Source: Candidatus Calditenuaceae archaeon
Lineage (GTDB): Archaea; Thermoproteota; Nitrososphaeria_A; Caldarchaeales; Calditenuaceae
Direction of reading: 5' to 3'
Assembly: GCA_025058055.1 (NCBI GenBank)
Contig: JANXEU010000034.1
Coordinates: 1 to 34,639 of the forward strand
Length of the DNA stretch: 34,639 bases
Shown piece by piece: positions 24,350 to 32,019 of this stretch (within the stretch, counting starts at the first letter, position 1; every line of letters begins with the position of its first letter). Below the pieces are notes generated by a model. That model searched no databases, was not told the origin of the DNA, and worked only from the letters and a program-made list of their open reading frames with translations. Both the position numbers and the translations under genes were made by a program.

Positions 24350-24607
24350 TTAAGGCTTTAGGTTTTTACTCGGCTTGGATCTAACGACCACGTAGAGCCT
24401 GCTGAACCTAGTTACGCCTTCGTCCAGCTTCACTTGAACGTAGGGCCTCTCCTTGGAACCGAAGACGTTCGAGACGTAGCCGACCCGACCCTGACCCTCG
24501 GAGTAAACGGGTAGTCCGACCTCAGGTACCTCCTTGACCCTTAAGACGACGGAGTCCTGCAGGCGCCGAACGACCTCTCCGAGCATCACGACCCTCTCCC
24601 TCTTCAC
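24350..24607 (-). CDS. gar1: H/ACA RNA-protein component Gar1
   Basis: This 85-residue protein is a subunit of the H/ACA complex that makes pseudouridine in rRNA. It has the Gar1 beta-barrel pattern GEVVRRLQDSVVLRV, GLPVYSEGQGRVGYVSNVFG and a final RLYVVVRSKP. The GTG start at 24607 shares one base with the SRP19 stop (TAGTG), so it is translationally coupled. Any reading frame upstream of that is a shadow over SRP19. Confidence 0.85.
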   Translation of the reverse strand: MKRERVVMLGEVVRRLQDSVVLRVKEVPEVGLPVYSEGQGRVGYVSNVFGSKERPYVQVKLDEGVTRFSRLYVVVRSKPSKNLKP

Positions 24608-24882
24608 TACCTCATCCTCTCCGCCAGCCTCAGCAACACCTCTCTCTTCCTGACCTCTTCTGGTGCCTTGATGAGTACCGCGACTCCGGGCCTCCACCAG
24701 TAGGCTGGGTGCCTCAGGTCGAGCCTCTCCGCCTCCCATCCCAGCGAGGCAGCAGCCTTGAGTAAGTCCTCGGCTGTTGGATTCCTCTTAGCTACCCTAG
24801 TCGGGACTCTTCGTCCCTCAGACCTGCTCAGCTCTTTGTTGAAGTAGTGTGCCCAAACCAGATAACCTCTCCGCTTGATCAA
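24607..24882 (-). CDS. srp19: Signal recognition particle protein SRP19
   Basis: This 91-residue protein binds 7S RNA and helps SRP54 join the particle. The family order is visible: an N-terminal YLVWAHYFNKELSRSEGRRV, the basic RNA-binding VAKRNPTAEDLLKAAASLG and LRHPAYWWRPGVAVLIK. The start is a TTG one base after the S8e stop, and the stop overlaps the Gar1 start. Confidence 0.92.
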   Translation of the reverse strand: MIKRRGYLVWAHYFNKELSRSEGRRVPTRVAKRNPTAEDLLKAAASLGWEAERLDLRHPAYWWRPGVAVLIKAPEEVRKREVLLRLAERMR

Positions 24883-24883
24883 C

Positions 24884-25273
24884 TCACGACGACTTCGCCT
24901 GAACTAGCACTGCGTTGACTACGCCATCAATTGAGGGCTTCGAGGTGACCCTAGCAGTTCCTATCGGAGTCTCTATCAGCGCGCCCTTCGTGAGTACGCC
25001 CATCCTGGTGAAGTCGGGGTTAGCCGGGTTCTGGACGACCTTCAGTATCTCAACGTACACGGTCTTGGAGCCGTCGAAGACGTTGGCGTGCTTCGCGTAT
25101 CTCACCCTCACCTTGAAGTTCCCTCCCCTAGTCCTCTCGATCAGCTTCTCGTCTTCACCGACTGTCGGCAGCAGGGGGTCCCTACCCCTCTCGAACCTTC
25201 GCCTCTTCCTGTGAGCGCCCTTCCTTCCACCTGTCTTCTTCCGCTTGTGGAGGTCGGTGTGCCAGACCGTCAT
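24884..25273 (-). CDS. rps8e: Small-subunit ribosomal protein S8e
   Basis: This 129-residue archaeal/eukaryal ribosomal protein has a basic start HKRKKTGGRKGAHRKRRRFE, then a beta-barrel with NVFDGSKTVYVEILKVVQNP and GALIETPIGTARVTSKP. ATG 25273 is used because a TATA-like box lies 29 bases upstream; a longer frame to 25300 would cover that box. It is the first gene of the cluster S8e, SRP19, Gar1, metG. Confidence 0.95.
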   Translation of the reverse strand: MTVWHTDLHKRKKTGGRKGAHRKRRRFERGRDPLLPTVGEDEKLIERTRGGNFKVRVRYAKHANVFDGSKTVYVEILKVVQNPANPDFTRMGVLTKGALIETPIGTARVTSKPSIDGVVNAVLVQAKSS

Positions 25274-25298
25274 TCTCAAACTGCTTTCATCGACTACC

Positions 25299-25306
25299 AA
25301 ATAAAG
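25299..25306 (-). promoter_or_regulatory. TATA-like box of the S8e cluster
   Basis: CTTTATTT on the minus strand, centred 29 bases before the ATG at 25273, fits a leaderless start for this operon. Confidence 0.45.
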
Positions 25307-25685
25307 CTCGATGGTGAAGTTCAGAGAGAGTGGGTTGACTAGGGTTATCTCAAGTCCCCTGACGAAGCATTCTCAGTGGGAGGCACGTCGAGGAGCTAAA
25401 CAATCATCTCACACCAGTTTCGTCTGTTGATCGTAGTTCCGGAGTTGCACATCGACACAATCCGAAGCCGAGGTGGCCGTGGCGAGCGCGACACTGCAGT
25501 CCATCGATGAGGAAGTCGATAGACTTGAGACCGAGATCGACGTGAACTTCGGTTGCAGCGCTGGCATGGTGTTTGGAAGCCCGTCTCGGTGATAACCAAG
25601 TCAACCCACCTGATCCCCCTGATCGGTGAGGGCCCACTTTCAGGCACCTATGAGCATCCTCTAAATCGCTGACCTCGTTCACAGA
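25307..25685. other. Intergenic stretch of about 380 bases between divergent genes
   Basis: No recognisable gene family is seen. The one candidate is a 39-codon plus-strand frame, listed separately. A longer minus-strand open frame (25404-25682) overlaps it but gives a low-complexity His/Ser/Arg-rich protein and looks like a shadow. I looked for C/D-box guide RNA motifs and found only partial matches. Confidence 0.4.
25473..25592 (+). CDS. Possible 39-residue micro-protein
   Basis: A GTG-started frame encodes a short acidic helix (SIDEEVDRLETEIDV) followed by NFGCSAGMVFGSPSR and a stop. Codon choice resembles the local genes, with G/C-rich third positions. No TATA box or ribosome site is clear. 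It may be a remnant of a larger gene or chance. Confidence 0.25.
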   Translation: MAVASATLQSIDEEVDRLETEIDVNFGCSAGMVFGSPSR

Positions 25686-26639
25686 TTGGGAGTCGACGTG
25701 GTCAACCTAAGGCTCTCTGAAGAGTTATCGGAGCTCCTCGCATCGATACCTGACATGGAGGTGGACGAGTTCATCGAAGCGTCTTCAAGACCGTTGCCGG
25801 AGACTTTCAGAGTGAACACGCTCAAGTCCAGCGAGGATCGCTGTCTCGGTCTATTGATGGAGATGGGCTGGAGGTTCGAGAGGCTGCTGTGGGCGAGGCA
25901 CGCTTACAGGCTCATCACGTGTGAGGAAGGCGATCCCGGTGGAACTTTGGCTCACAGCCTAGGCCTCGTCTACCTGCAGGGGCCACTTTCCATGGTACCC
26001 GTGGAGGCCCTCGATCCGAGACCCGGCGAGAGGGTGCTGGATCTCTGTGCGGCACCCGGCAGCAAGTCGACTCAAATCGCTCAGCTGATGGAGAACAAGG
26101 GAGTCTTGGTGGCCAATGACGCCTCTTCGGAGAGGATCAAACCCCTCATCGCGAACCTGCAGAAGTGGGGAGTCTACAACTGCGTGGTTACCCTGAAGGA
26201 CGGCCGGTTCTTTGGAAAAAGGACGAGGAACTTCTTCGATAGGGTGCTCTGTGACGTTCCCTGCAGCTCCCTCGGCGTCGTGATGAAGGACTGGAGCTCC
26301 GCAAAGACGTACAGCCACCGTAGGTCTGAGCGGCTCGCGAGGCTTCAGTTGTCGCTTCTGCTCGCCTCCTTCGACGCCTCCTCGCCGGGTGGTTTCACAG
26401 TCTACTCGACCTGCACCATTCACCCTCTCGAGAACGAGCTGGTCGTCTCAGAGCTTCTCAGTCGCCGACCAGAGGCCGAGGTCATCGAGTTCCGGCTTGA
26501 GGGGTTGAGGGGGAGGAGGCCGCTGGAGGAGTGGGGGAGAAGGGCTTTCGATCCGAGGGTTTCCCGGTGCTTCAAGTGTTACCCTCAGGACAACGGTGCG
26601 GAGGGGTTCTTCGTAGCCTTGCTCAGGAAGGTGGGGTGA
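25686..26639 (+). CDS. RNA cytosine-C5 methyltransferase, NOL1/NOP2/Sun (RsmB/F) family
   Basis: This 317-residue SAM enzyme methylates C5 of cytosine in rRNA or tRNA. Motif I is DLCAAPGSKSTQ (residues 119-130). The two catalytic cysteines are in DVPCSSLG (C193) and STCTIHPLENE (C243). The start is TTG 25686 or GTG 25698. The next gene overlaps its stop and encodes a PUA-like domain that in bacterial RsmF is fused to this enzyme, so the two products probably work together. The exact RNA target cannot be told. Confidence 0.93.
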   Translation: MGVDVVNLRLSEELSELLASIPDMEVDEFIEASSRPLPETFRVNTLKSSEDRCLGLLMEMGWRFERLLWARHAYRLITCEEGDPGGTLAHSLGLVYLQGPLSMVPVEALDPRPGERVLDLCAAPGSKSTQIAQLMENKGVLVANDASSERIKPLIANLQKWGVYNCVVTLKDGRFFGKRTRNFFDRVLCDVPCSSLGVVMKDWSSAKTYSHRRSERLARLQLSLLLASFDASSPGGFTVYSTCTIHPLENELVVSELLSRRPEAEVIEFRLEGLRGRRPLEEWGRRAFDPRVSRCFKCYPQDNGAEGFFVALLRKVG

Positions 26640-27109
26640 GATTGGAGCTCATGGACAGGTCTCACCGGAAGAGAGTTGAGGAAGCGCTGAGAGAGGAGTT
26701 CGGGGTTGAGGGGGGCCTCGGGGAGGAGTTCGTTGCCCTGTACAGCTCCGAAGGAAAGGTTAGGGTCACCACGCCGGAGGTCTTCGAGGTCGCCAGAGAG
26801 ATAGGGAGGTTCGAGAGCGTTGGGCTCTACGTGCTCAAGACCACTAAGTTCGGGGTTTACCTCTCCCTTGAGGGTTCTCAGCTACTCCGAGATAGGATTA
26901 GACGCAACGTCGTTGAGGTCGACCGCGAACGACTCGAGGTGTGGATGCGAGGCGAGCCGATACCTCTGGAGGGCGTCAAAGGCTCGGTCGAGGGGGAGTA
27001 CGCGGTCGTGAGGTGGCGTGACGTTTATGCGGGCAGTGGAAAGGTCTCGAAGGACGGGAAGCTGCATCCCCAGATACCCAAGAGTCGGAGGCTGTTGGGC
27101 GTTGAGTGA
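26636..27109 (+). CDS. PUA-like RNA-binding protein (RsmF-PUA / NOL1-NOP2-fmu ribosome biogenesis type)
   Basis: This 157-residue protein has a C-terminal region reading GEYAVVRWRDVYAGSGKVSK, then LHPQIPKSRR. This matches the RNA-binding PUA-like domain that ends RsmF methyltransferases. The N-terminal part contains LYSSEGKVRVTTPEVFEVAR and VGLYVLKTTKFGVYLSLEGS. The GTG start at 26636 overlaps the methyltransferase stop by four bases (GTGA), which makes translational coupling likely; TTG 26642 and ATG 26651 are alternatives. It probably supplies RNA binding to the enzyme encoded just before. Confidence 0.75.
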   Translation: MRLELMDRSHRKRVEEALREEFGVEGGLGEEFVALYSSEGKVRVTTPEVFEVAREIGRFESVGLYVLKTTKFGVYLSLEGSQLLRDRIRRNVVEVDRERLEVWMRGEPIPLEGVKGSVEGEYAVVRWRDVYAGSGKVSKDGKLHPQIPKSRRLLGVE

Positions 27110-27114
27110 GGAGG
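27109..27114 (+). promoter_or_regulatory. Shine-Dalgarno site deciding the nth start
   Basis: AGGAGG lies eight bases before the GTG at 27123. It favours this start over the TTG at 27102 or the longer frame beginning inside the previous gene. Confidence 0.55.
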
Positions 27115-27122
27115 CAGGCAGC

Positions 27123-27848
27123 GTGTTCGGCCTGAACGTCCTCGAGAAGCTCAGGTCTGCCTACAAACTCGACTACGAGGAGTTCGTCTCGAAGTTCGTC
27201 GCCTCGGTCACGGGTTCTCCCTTCAAGGCGCTCGTGGCGACTGTGCTCTCTCAGAACTCAACCGATAAGGCAGCGATCAAGGCGTATAAGTCGTTGGATG
27301 AGGAGGTCGGTGTCGATCCCTTCAAGATCTCAAGCGTGCCCCTCGGACGCATCAAGAGGTGCGTAAGGGTTGCGGGACTATCCGACTCAAAGGCAAGGGC
27401 CATCAAGTCGCTGGCCAGATACGCGTCCTCCTCGGGCGATCCGGACTTAAAGTCGCTGATGGCTAAGGGTCCAGAGGCTGCAAGGGAGATCCTGACCTCC
27501 GTCAAGGGGATAGGGCCGAAGACCGCCGACGTGGTGCTTGTGACCTTCGGCGTTCTAGAGACCGTACCAGTAGACACACACGTGAAGAGGGTCGCCTCGC
27601 GTCTGGGGCTAGTTAGGGAAGGTGCCGGATATGAGGAGGTGAGGAAGACACTGGACGCTCTGTTTCCTGCGCCGGCGCGTCACGAGGCCCACCTGCTACT
27701 CATAACGCATGGACGCAGGGTATGTAGGAGCAGAAGACCTCTGTGCGAGATATGCGTCCTCAACGACGTGTGCCGGTTCTTCGCGATACATACCTCTACA
27801 GCAACACGAAACGCTGTCTCTAGGGTCAGGGCCAAGAGAGTAGGTTAA
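27123..27848 (+). CDS. nth: Endonuclease III-type DNA glycosylase/AP lyase
   Basis: This 241-residue enzyme excises oxidised pyrimidines and cuts at AP sites. The helix-hairpin-helix reads VKGIGPKTADVVL with catalytic Lys133, followed by VPVDTHVKRVASRLGL with catalytic Asp151. The C-terminal 4Fe-4S motif C-x6-C-x2-C-x5-C is complete (RVCRSRRPLCEICVLNDVC). The start GTG 27123 is set by the AGGAGG site just upstream. About 20 residues after the cluster motif form a basic tail. With ogg it gives the window two base-excision repair glycosylases. Confidence 0.95.
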   Translation: MFGLNVLEKLRSAYKLDYEEFVSKFVASVTGSPFKALVATVLSQNSTDKAAIKAYKSLDEEVGVDPFKISSVPLGRIKRCVRVAGLSDSKARAIKSLARYASSSGDPDLKSLMAKGPEAAREILTSVKGIGPKTADVVLVTFGVLETVPVDTHVKRVASRLGLVREGAGYEEVRKTLDALFPAPARHEAHLLLITHGRRVCRSRRPLCEICVLNDVCRFFAIHTSTATRNAVSRVRAKRVG

Positions 27849-27862
27849 TCACGGATGCGTGC

Positions 27863-28069
27863 GTGACGTTTGTGATGTTAGGTGAGAAGCCACTCGAGCG
27901 CGAGGTCGTCTCTAGGTTGACGAGTCTGATCGGGCCGATGGAAGACATAGGCACCCTCATCACCCTCTTGGAGCGGTTAAAGTCCTACCGAGAGAGGCTG
28001 GAGAGTTACGTCGACGTCGAGGACTCGCTACCAGTTCACGGGATAGTGTTGCGGTATGAGAGTGAGTGA
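27863..28069 (+). CDS. Small helical protein, GatC-size partner of the amidase (tentative)
   Basis: This 68-residue protein has no firm family motif. It is mainly helical, with LEREVVSRLTSLIGP and LITLLERLKSYRERLESYV, and ends in SLPVHGIVLRYESE. Size, helical layout and position recall GatC or the AtzG-type subunits that clamp amidases. Its end overlaps the amidase start by 14 bases, so the two are probably translated together. GTG 27863 starts it. No GatB is in this window. Confidence 0.55.
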   Translation: MTFVMLGEKPLEREVVSRLTSLIGPMEDIGTLITLLERLKSYRERLESYVDVEDSLPVHGIVLRYESE

Positions 28070-29426
28070 ACTCACGCTCACCGAAGCGGTCACACTGGTA
28101 AGAAGCGGCAACCTCGACCCCGAGGCCCTCGTGGCGGAGTGCCTTGACAGGATAAAGAGGTTCAACGCGAAGTTCAAAGCTTTCATCACGGTCTTCGATC
28201 CACCGGTTAGGGGAAAGACGAGAAGGGGATCGCTGGCCGGCGCACCACTCTCGATCAAAGACCTCTTCCACGTTAAGGGTTACCCGACGACTGCTGGTTC
28301 GATCGTGTTAAGGGAGAATGTGGCGACCTACAACTCGACGGTCGTCGAGAGACTCCTCAGGAACTCTGGCGTCATCGTCGGCAAGAACAACCTCCACGAG
28401 CTTACCTTCGGCATAACGGGCTTCAACCCGCATTTCGGTACTGCGGTCAACCCATGGAGAGAGGCGTACATAACTGGTGGGTCAACGAGCGGCGGCGCGG
28501 TCTCGGTTGCAACGGGCATGAGCTTGGCTGCGATTGGGACTGATACAGGCGGATCCGTCCGCGTTCCTGCGGCCCTTTGTGGATTGGTGGGGTACAAGCC
28601 GACCTACGGTCTGATCAGCAGATACGGCGTCGTGCCGCTCAGCTGGACTTTGGACACTGTGGGCGTGATAACCAAGTCGGTGACGGATGCGGCCCTACTG
28701 ACCGCCGTGCTGATAGGGCGTGACGGCCGCGACTCGAGCGTTGCCGTGCCACGCGATTTCAGAGTTCATCCGCTGAGAACACCGAACCTCAAGAGAACGA
28801 GAATAGGTGTGCTGAGTAAGTACTTCTGCGACAGGCTCGCAGAGGACGTGAGAAGTCGCTTCGAGGACGTGACAGCTCTGCTGGAGTCAGAGGGAGCTGT
28901 CCTCTCTGAAGTCGAGTTGATCGATGTGGAGCTGATGAGCGTTTCCCGCAGCGTCATAACGCACGTAGAGGCCGCAGCTACCTTCGGTAAGTTCCTCAGA
29001 GAGAGACCGCAAGACGTAAGTCAAGACCTCAAGGCGCGCCTGTTTCAGGGCCTAACGACACCAGCTCCGCTATACGTGAACGCTCTTAGGTCGATGCCGA
29101 AGCTAATCAAGGAGTTCAGGAGGAGTGTGAAAGGTCTTGACGCCCTGCTCCTGCCGACCACGATGGTCACAGCTCCCAGAATCGGACAGAGCGAAGTCGA
29201 CGTGAACGGTGTCTCGATTGACATCAGGGCCGCCCTTCTCAGGATGGTCGAGCCCTTCAACCTCATAGGAGCTCCCGCAGTGTCGTTCCCCTGTGGACTC
29301 TCGAGGGACGGGCTACCTGTCGGTGTGCAGCTCGTCGGTGACCTCTACTCGGACAGGAAAGTGCTTTCGTTGGCGGCCTCGCTCGAGCGTCTGCTCGGAG
29401 GGATCAAGATGCCGGAGTTATCCTAG
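28056..29426 (+). CDS. Amidase-signature enzyme (GatA-like)
   Basis: This 456-residue hydrolase has the full Ser-Ser-Lys triad of the amidase-signature family: Lys68 in LSIKDLF, the cis-serine in TGGSTSGGAVSVATG (about S145) and the nucleophile Ser167 in GTDTGGSVRVPAALCGLVGY. The C-terminal segment FNLIGAPAVSFPCG is also typical. It could be the GatA subunit of an amidotransferase or a free amidase; absence of gatB nearby argues for the latter but does not settle it. It overlaps the small gene upstream. Confidence 0.92.
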   Translation: MRVSELTLTEAVTLVRSGNLDPEALVAECLDRIKRFNAKFKAFITVFDPPVRGKTRRGSLAGAPLSIKDLFHVKGYPTTAGSIVLRENVATYNSTVVERLLRNSGVIVGKNNLHELTFGITGFNPHFGTAVNPWREAYITGGSTSGGAVSVATGMSLAAIGTDTGGSVRVPAALCGLVGYKPTYGLISRYGVVPLSWTLDTVGVITKSVTDAALLTAVLIGRDGRDSSVAVPRDFRVHPLRTPNLKRTRIGVLSKYFCDRLAEDVRSRFEDVTALLESEGAVLSEVELIDVELMSVSRSVITHVEAAATFGKFLRERPQDVSQDLKARLFQGLTTPAPLYVNALRSMPKLIKEFRRSVKGLDALLLPTTMVTAPRIGQSEVDVNGVSIDIRAALLRMVEPFNLIGAPAVSFPCGLSRDGLPVGVQLVGDLYSDRKVLSLAASLERLLGGIKMPELS

Positions 29427-29480
29427 ATCGACTGGGGAGTAAGTTCGTTCCTCCGATGAACTCGAGTCCGGATCTCCGAG

Positions 29481-30803
29481 CTAGAATGGCATCGGCTTTA
29501 TCGCCCTGATCTCTAGCATCATCTCGATCACCTTCCTCGTTCTCTTTACGATCTCGTTAGCCCTAACGAGCTCCTCCTCGTACGACGTCGGTGATCTGGC
29601 TAGTTTGATGTCCGACAGTTGCTTGGCGACCGACGCGGCCACTCTCGGGAAGACTTCCCACTCCTCCATAGTTGGGATGATGTAGTTCTCGTTGAGTCCC
29701 TTCTCTTCCGCGCACCTCGCCAGCTCCGTGGCTGCGGCTATAGCGGTGTCGTAGGTTATCCCTCTCGATCTGACGTCCAGAGCACCTCTGAAGACAGCGG
29801 GGAAGACGAGGCTGTTGTTGACTTGGTTGGGGAAGTCGCTCCTTCCGGTCGCGATGATCGCGGCCCCGGCGTCCTTCGCCTCCCACGGCCATATCTCCGG
29901 AACGGGGTTCGCCAACGCGAACACTATAGGGTCCTTCGCCATCGCCTTGACGTGCTCCTTCTTCACGACACCAGGTCCTGGTTTTGAAGCGGCTATGAGG
30001 ACGTCCGCGTCAATGAGCGCCTCCTCCAGACCTCCCTTCACGCGACTGCGATTGGTCTTTATCGCTAGCTCGTACTTCCACCTGTTCCTGAGCATCAGAG
30101 AGTCCATGTCGTCGCGCTCCGGATGCAGCACGCCCTTGGTGTCTACGAGTATCAGGTCGCCCGGATCGAAGCCGTAGCGCTCTAACAGGAAAGCGGTCGC
30201 TATGTTCGCGGCCCCCGCTCCGAGGAGGACAACGCGCGACCCCTTGACGGACCTTCCGGTTAGCTTGAGGGAGCTGATGAGAGCAGCGAGCGTAGACGCA
30301 GCGGTACCGAGCTGGTCGTCGTGCCAGACCGGGACTTGCAGCTCGGCCATCAACCTCTCCAGCACGTAGAAGCACTCGGGGGATGAGATGTCCTCGAGGT
30401 TGAAGCCTCCGAACGCTGGCTCAAGAGTCTTGACCGTCTCGATGAACTTCTCAGGAGTCTCTGCCCTCACTGGCAAAGGAAACGCGTCAACTCCTCCGAG
30501 GAACTTGAAGATGAGCGCCTTTCCCTCCATCACCGGAAGCGACGCCTCCGGGCCTATGTTCCCTAGTCCGAGTACCCTGCTGCCGTTGGTGATGACCGCG
30601 ATCGTGTTCCAGCGATTGGTGAGGTGAAAGGACTCCTCTTTGTTCCTCTCGATCGCCCTAGAGACCTCAGCTACGCCGGGCGTATACCAGATCGCGAAAT
30701 CCCTCAGCGACCTCACCGGAACCTTGGGTATAGTCTCGACCTTGCCGCCGTAGTACCGAGAGTACTTGACGGCCAGCTCTCCTAAGCTCTCGGGCTCGCT
30801 CAA
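29481..30803 (-). CDS. Malic enzyme (malate dehydrogenase, decarboxylating)
   Basis: This 440-residue enzyme converts malate to pyruvate and CO2 with NAD(P). The N-terminal malic domain shows FAIWYTPGVAEVSRAI, the catalytic region NIGPEASLPVMEGKA and the metal site PVWHDDQLGTA. The NAD-binding domain starts VVLLGAGAANIATA. A C-terminal phosphotransacetylase domain is absent, so it is the short type. The TTG start at 30803 lies about 31 bases after a TATA-like CTTATAG on the minus strand. Confidence 0.94.
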   Translation of the reverse strand: MSEPESLGELAVKYSRYYGGKVETIPKVPVRSLRDFAIWYTPGVAEVSRAIERNKEESFHLTNRWNTIAVITNGSRVLGLGNIGPEASLPVMEGKALIFKFLGGVDAFPLPVRAETPEKFIETVKTLEPAFGGFNLEDISSPECFYVLERLMAELQVPVWHDDQLGTAASTLAALISSLKLTGRSVKGSRVVLLGAGAANIATAFLLERYGFDPGDLILVDTKGVLHPERDDMDSLMLRNRWKYELAIKTNRSRVKGGLEEALIDADVLIAASKPGPGVVKKEHVKAMAKDPIVFALANPVPEIWPWEAKDAGAAIIATGRSDFPNQVNNSLVFPAVFRGALDVRSRGITYDTAIAAATELARCAEEKGLNENYIIPTMEEWEVFPRVAASVAKQLSDIKLARSPTSYEEELVRANEIVKRTRKVIEMMLEIRAIKPMPF

Positions 30804-30830
30804 CTCTAGTCCATTAACCTCACCCTTATG

Positions 30831-30837
30831 CTATAAG
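30831..30837 (-). promoter_or_regulatory. TATA-like box of the malic enzyme gene
   Basis: CTTATAG on the minus strand, centred about 31 bases before the TTG start at 30803. Confidence 0.4.
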
Positions 30838-30938
30838 TGTGAAGCTCATTTCCCGACAATCACACCATCATACCTCGGAATTCTCCTCGCGAGTCCTTGG
30901 TGAGCAGTTGATATCCGATCGTCACCGCTCAAGGTCGG

Positions 30939-31499
30939 TTGAAATTGTTCGATCGGCGAAAGAAGCGATTGGAGGAGGTCGACAGGGTCGTCGCTGGCCT
31001 TACAGTTCTTAGGGACAGGCTCTACCGGAGGGTCAGCGAGTTGAACAGACGTCACAAGCTCCTCTTCGAGCAGGTGGTGGCCGCCAAGTCAGAGGGTGAT
31101 GACGAGAGGGCCGTGATCTACGCCAACGAGCTGAAGCAGCTCAGGGCGATGATGAACCTCACCATCAGGAACGAGCTGATCGTGGAGGCCGTGATCAACC
31201 GGTTGAGCACGGTCAGAGACCTCGAGGACCTGAGGAACTACGTCGCGCCGATAAGGTCTCTGGTCTCCTCAATAGCTCCGGACATCAGGGGCATACTCCC
31301 AGAGGTGAGCGTCCACGTGCAGAAGGTCCAGTCAGACTTGGAGGACCTGTCGCTCGAGATGGGTAGCGTCCCGAACGTAATCATGAGGCCCTTGGAGCCC
31401 GATGAGGAAGAGGTGAGGAGGATCCTAGAGGAGGCCGGTGAGGTAGCCAAAAGGAGGTTGAGGGACTCTACGCCAGAGCCACCATCGCGCGTTCTTTAG
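30939..31499 (+). CDS. ESCRT-III / CdvB-like (Snf7 family) protein
   Basis: This 186-residue highly charged helical protein has a basic N-terminal helix (KLFDRRKKRLEEVDRVVAG), a long second helix (NRRHKLLFEQVVAAKSEGDD) and further helices ending in an acidic one (EEEVRRILEEAGEVAKRRL). This is the layout of archaeal CdvB paralogues, which polymerise on membranes during cell division. No clear MIM2-type VPS4-binding motif or winged-helix domain is seen, so it resembles the short CdvB1/B2/B3 forms. The TTG start at 30939 is preferred. CdvA and the VPS4 ATPase are not in this window. The stop overlaps that of the convergent peroxiredoxin gene. Confidence 0.78.
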   Translation: MKLFDRRKKRLEEVDRVVAGLTVLRDRLYRRVSELNRRHKLLFEQVVAAKSEGDDERAVIYANELKQLRAMMNLTIRNELIVEAVINRLSTVRDLEDLRNYVAPIRSLVSSIAPDIRGILPEVSVHVQKVQSDLEDLSLEMGSVPNVIMRPLEPDEEEVRRILEEAGEVAKRRLRDSTPEPPSRVL

Positions 31500-31966
31500 T
31501 TGATGCGCTCGAGCACCCGCTTTACCTCGTCGTAACTGGGCTCTTCCAACGGATTGTCCGAGACCCAGGCGTACCTCACTATTCCCTGCCTGTCGAGCAC
31601 GAAAACGGCCCTCTTGGCCACGGAGTATCCTTTCATGCCGATGAAGTCTTCGTGGACGCCTCCGTATCTCCTGGATACTTCCCTCATGTAGTCCGAGAGA
31701 AGGGTGAAGTTGAGCTTGTTCTGCTCCGCGAACGCCTTCAGGGTGAACGGATCGTTAACGGAAATTCCCAGCACTATCGCGTCCAGCTCGTTGAATCTGC
31801 TCATCCCGTCCCGAAAAGCACACATCTCCTTCGTGCAGACCGACGTGAAGGCGCCCGGGAAGAAAGCCAGAACTACCTTCTTCCCCTTGAGCTCGGCGAG
31901 CTTCTTGGGCTTCCTGTCCTGATCCAACAGCTCGAAGTCTGGAGCCTGTTCACCTACCTTTACCAT
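31496..31966 (-). CDS. Peroxiredoxin, BCP/AhpC-TSA family
   Basis: This 156-residue thiol peroxidase reduces hydrogen peroxide and organic peroxides. The peroxidatic Cys44 is in FPGAFTSVCTKEMCAF, and Cys49 five residues later fits the resolving Cys of atypical two-Cys BCP types. A TATA-like box on the minus strand (AATTATATTC, 31991-32000) lies 29 bases ahead of the ATG, so the message is probably leaderless. The gene ends overlapping the ESCRT-III-like gene's stop. Confidence 0.95.
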   Translation of the reverse strand: MVKVGEQAPDFELLDQDRKPKKLAELKGKKVVLAFFPGAFTSVCTKEMCAFRDGMSRFNELDAIVLGISVNDPFTLKAFAEQNKLNFTLLSDYMREVSRRYGGVHEDFIGMKGYSVAKRAVFVLDRQGIVRYAWVSDNPLEEPSYDEVKRVLERIN

Positions 31967-31990
31967 ATCGCCCCGCCTCTCGCGGACGTG

Positions 31991-32000
31991 GAATATAATT
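31991..32000 (-). promoter_or_regulatory. TATA-like box of the peroxiredoxin gene
   Basis: AATTATATTC on the minus strand, centred 29 bases before the ATG at 31966. Confidence 0.5.
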
Positions 32001-32019
32001 TTGACACGTTGACGCGTTT

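Noticed and set aside
24608..24739. Upstream extension of the Gar1 frame
   Set aside because: It overlaps SRP19 entirely and gives Gly/Glu/Arg-rich sequence; the coupled GTG at 24607 fits the Gar1 family start.
25593..25685. Partial C/D-box guide RNA motifs
   Set aside because: Only isolated CTGA and ATGA-like boxes; no proper C, D', C', D order with guide spacing.
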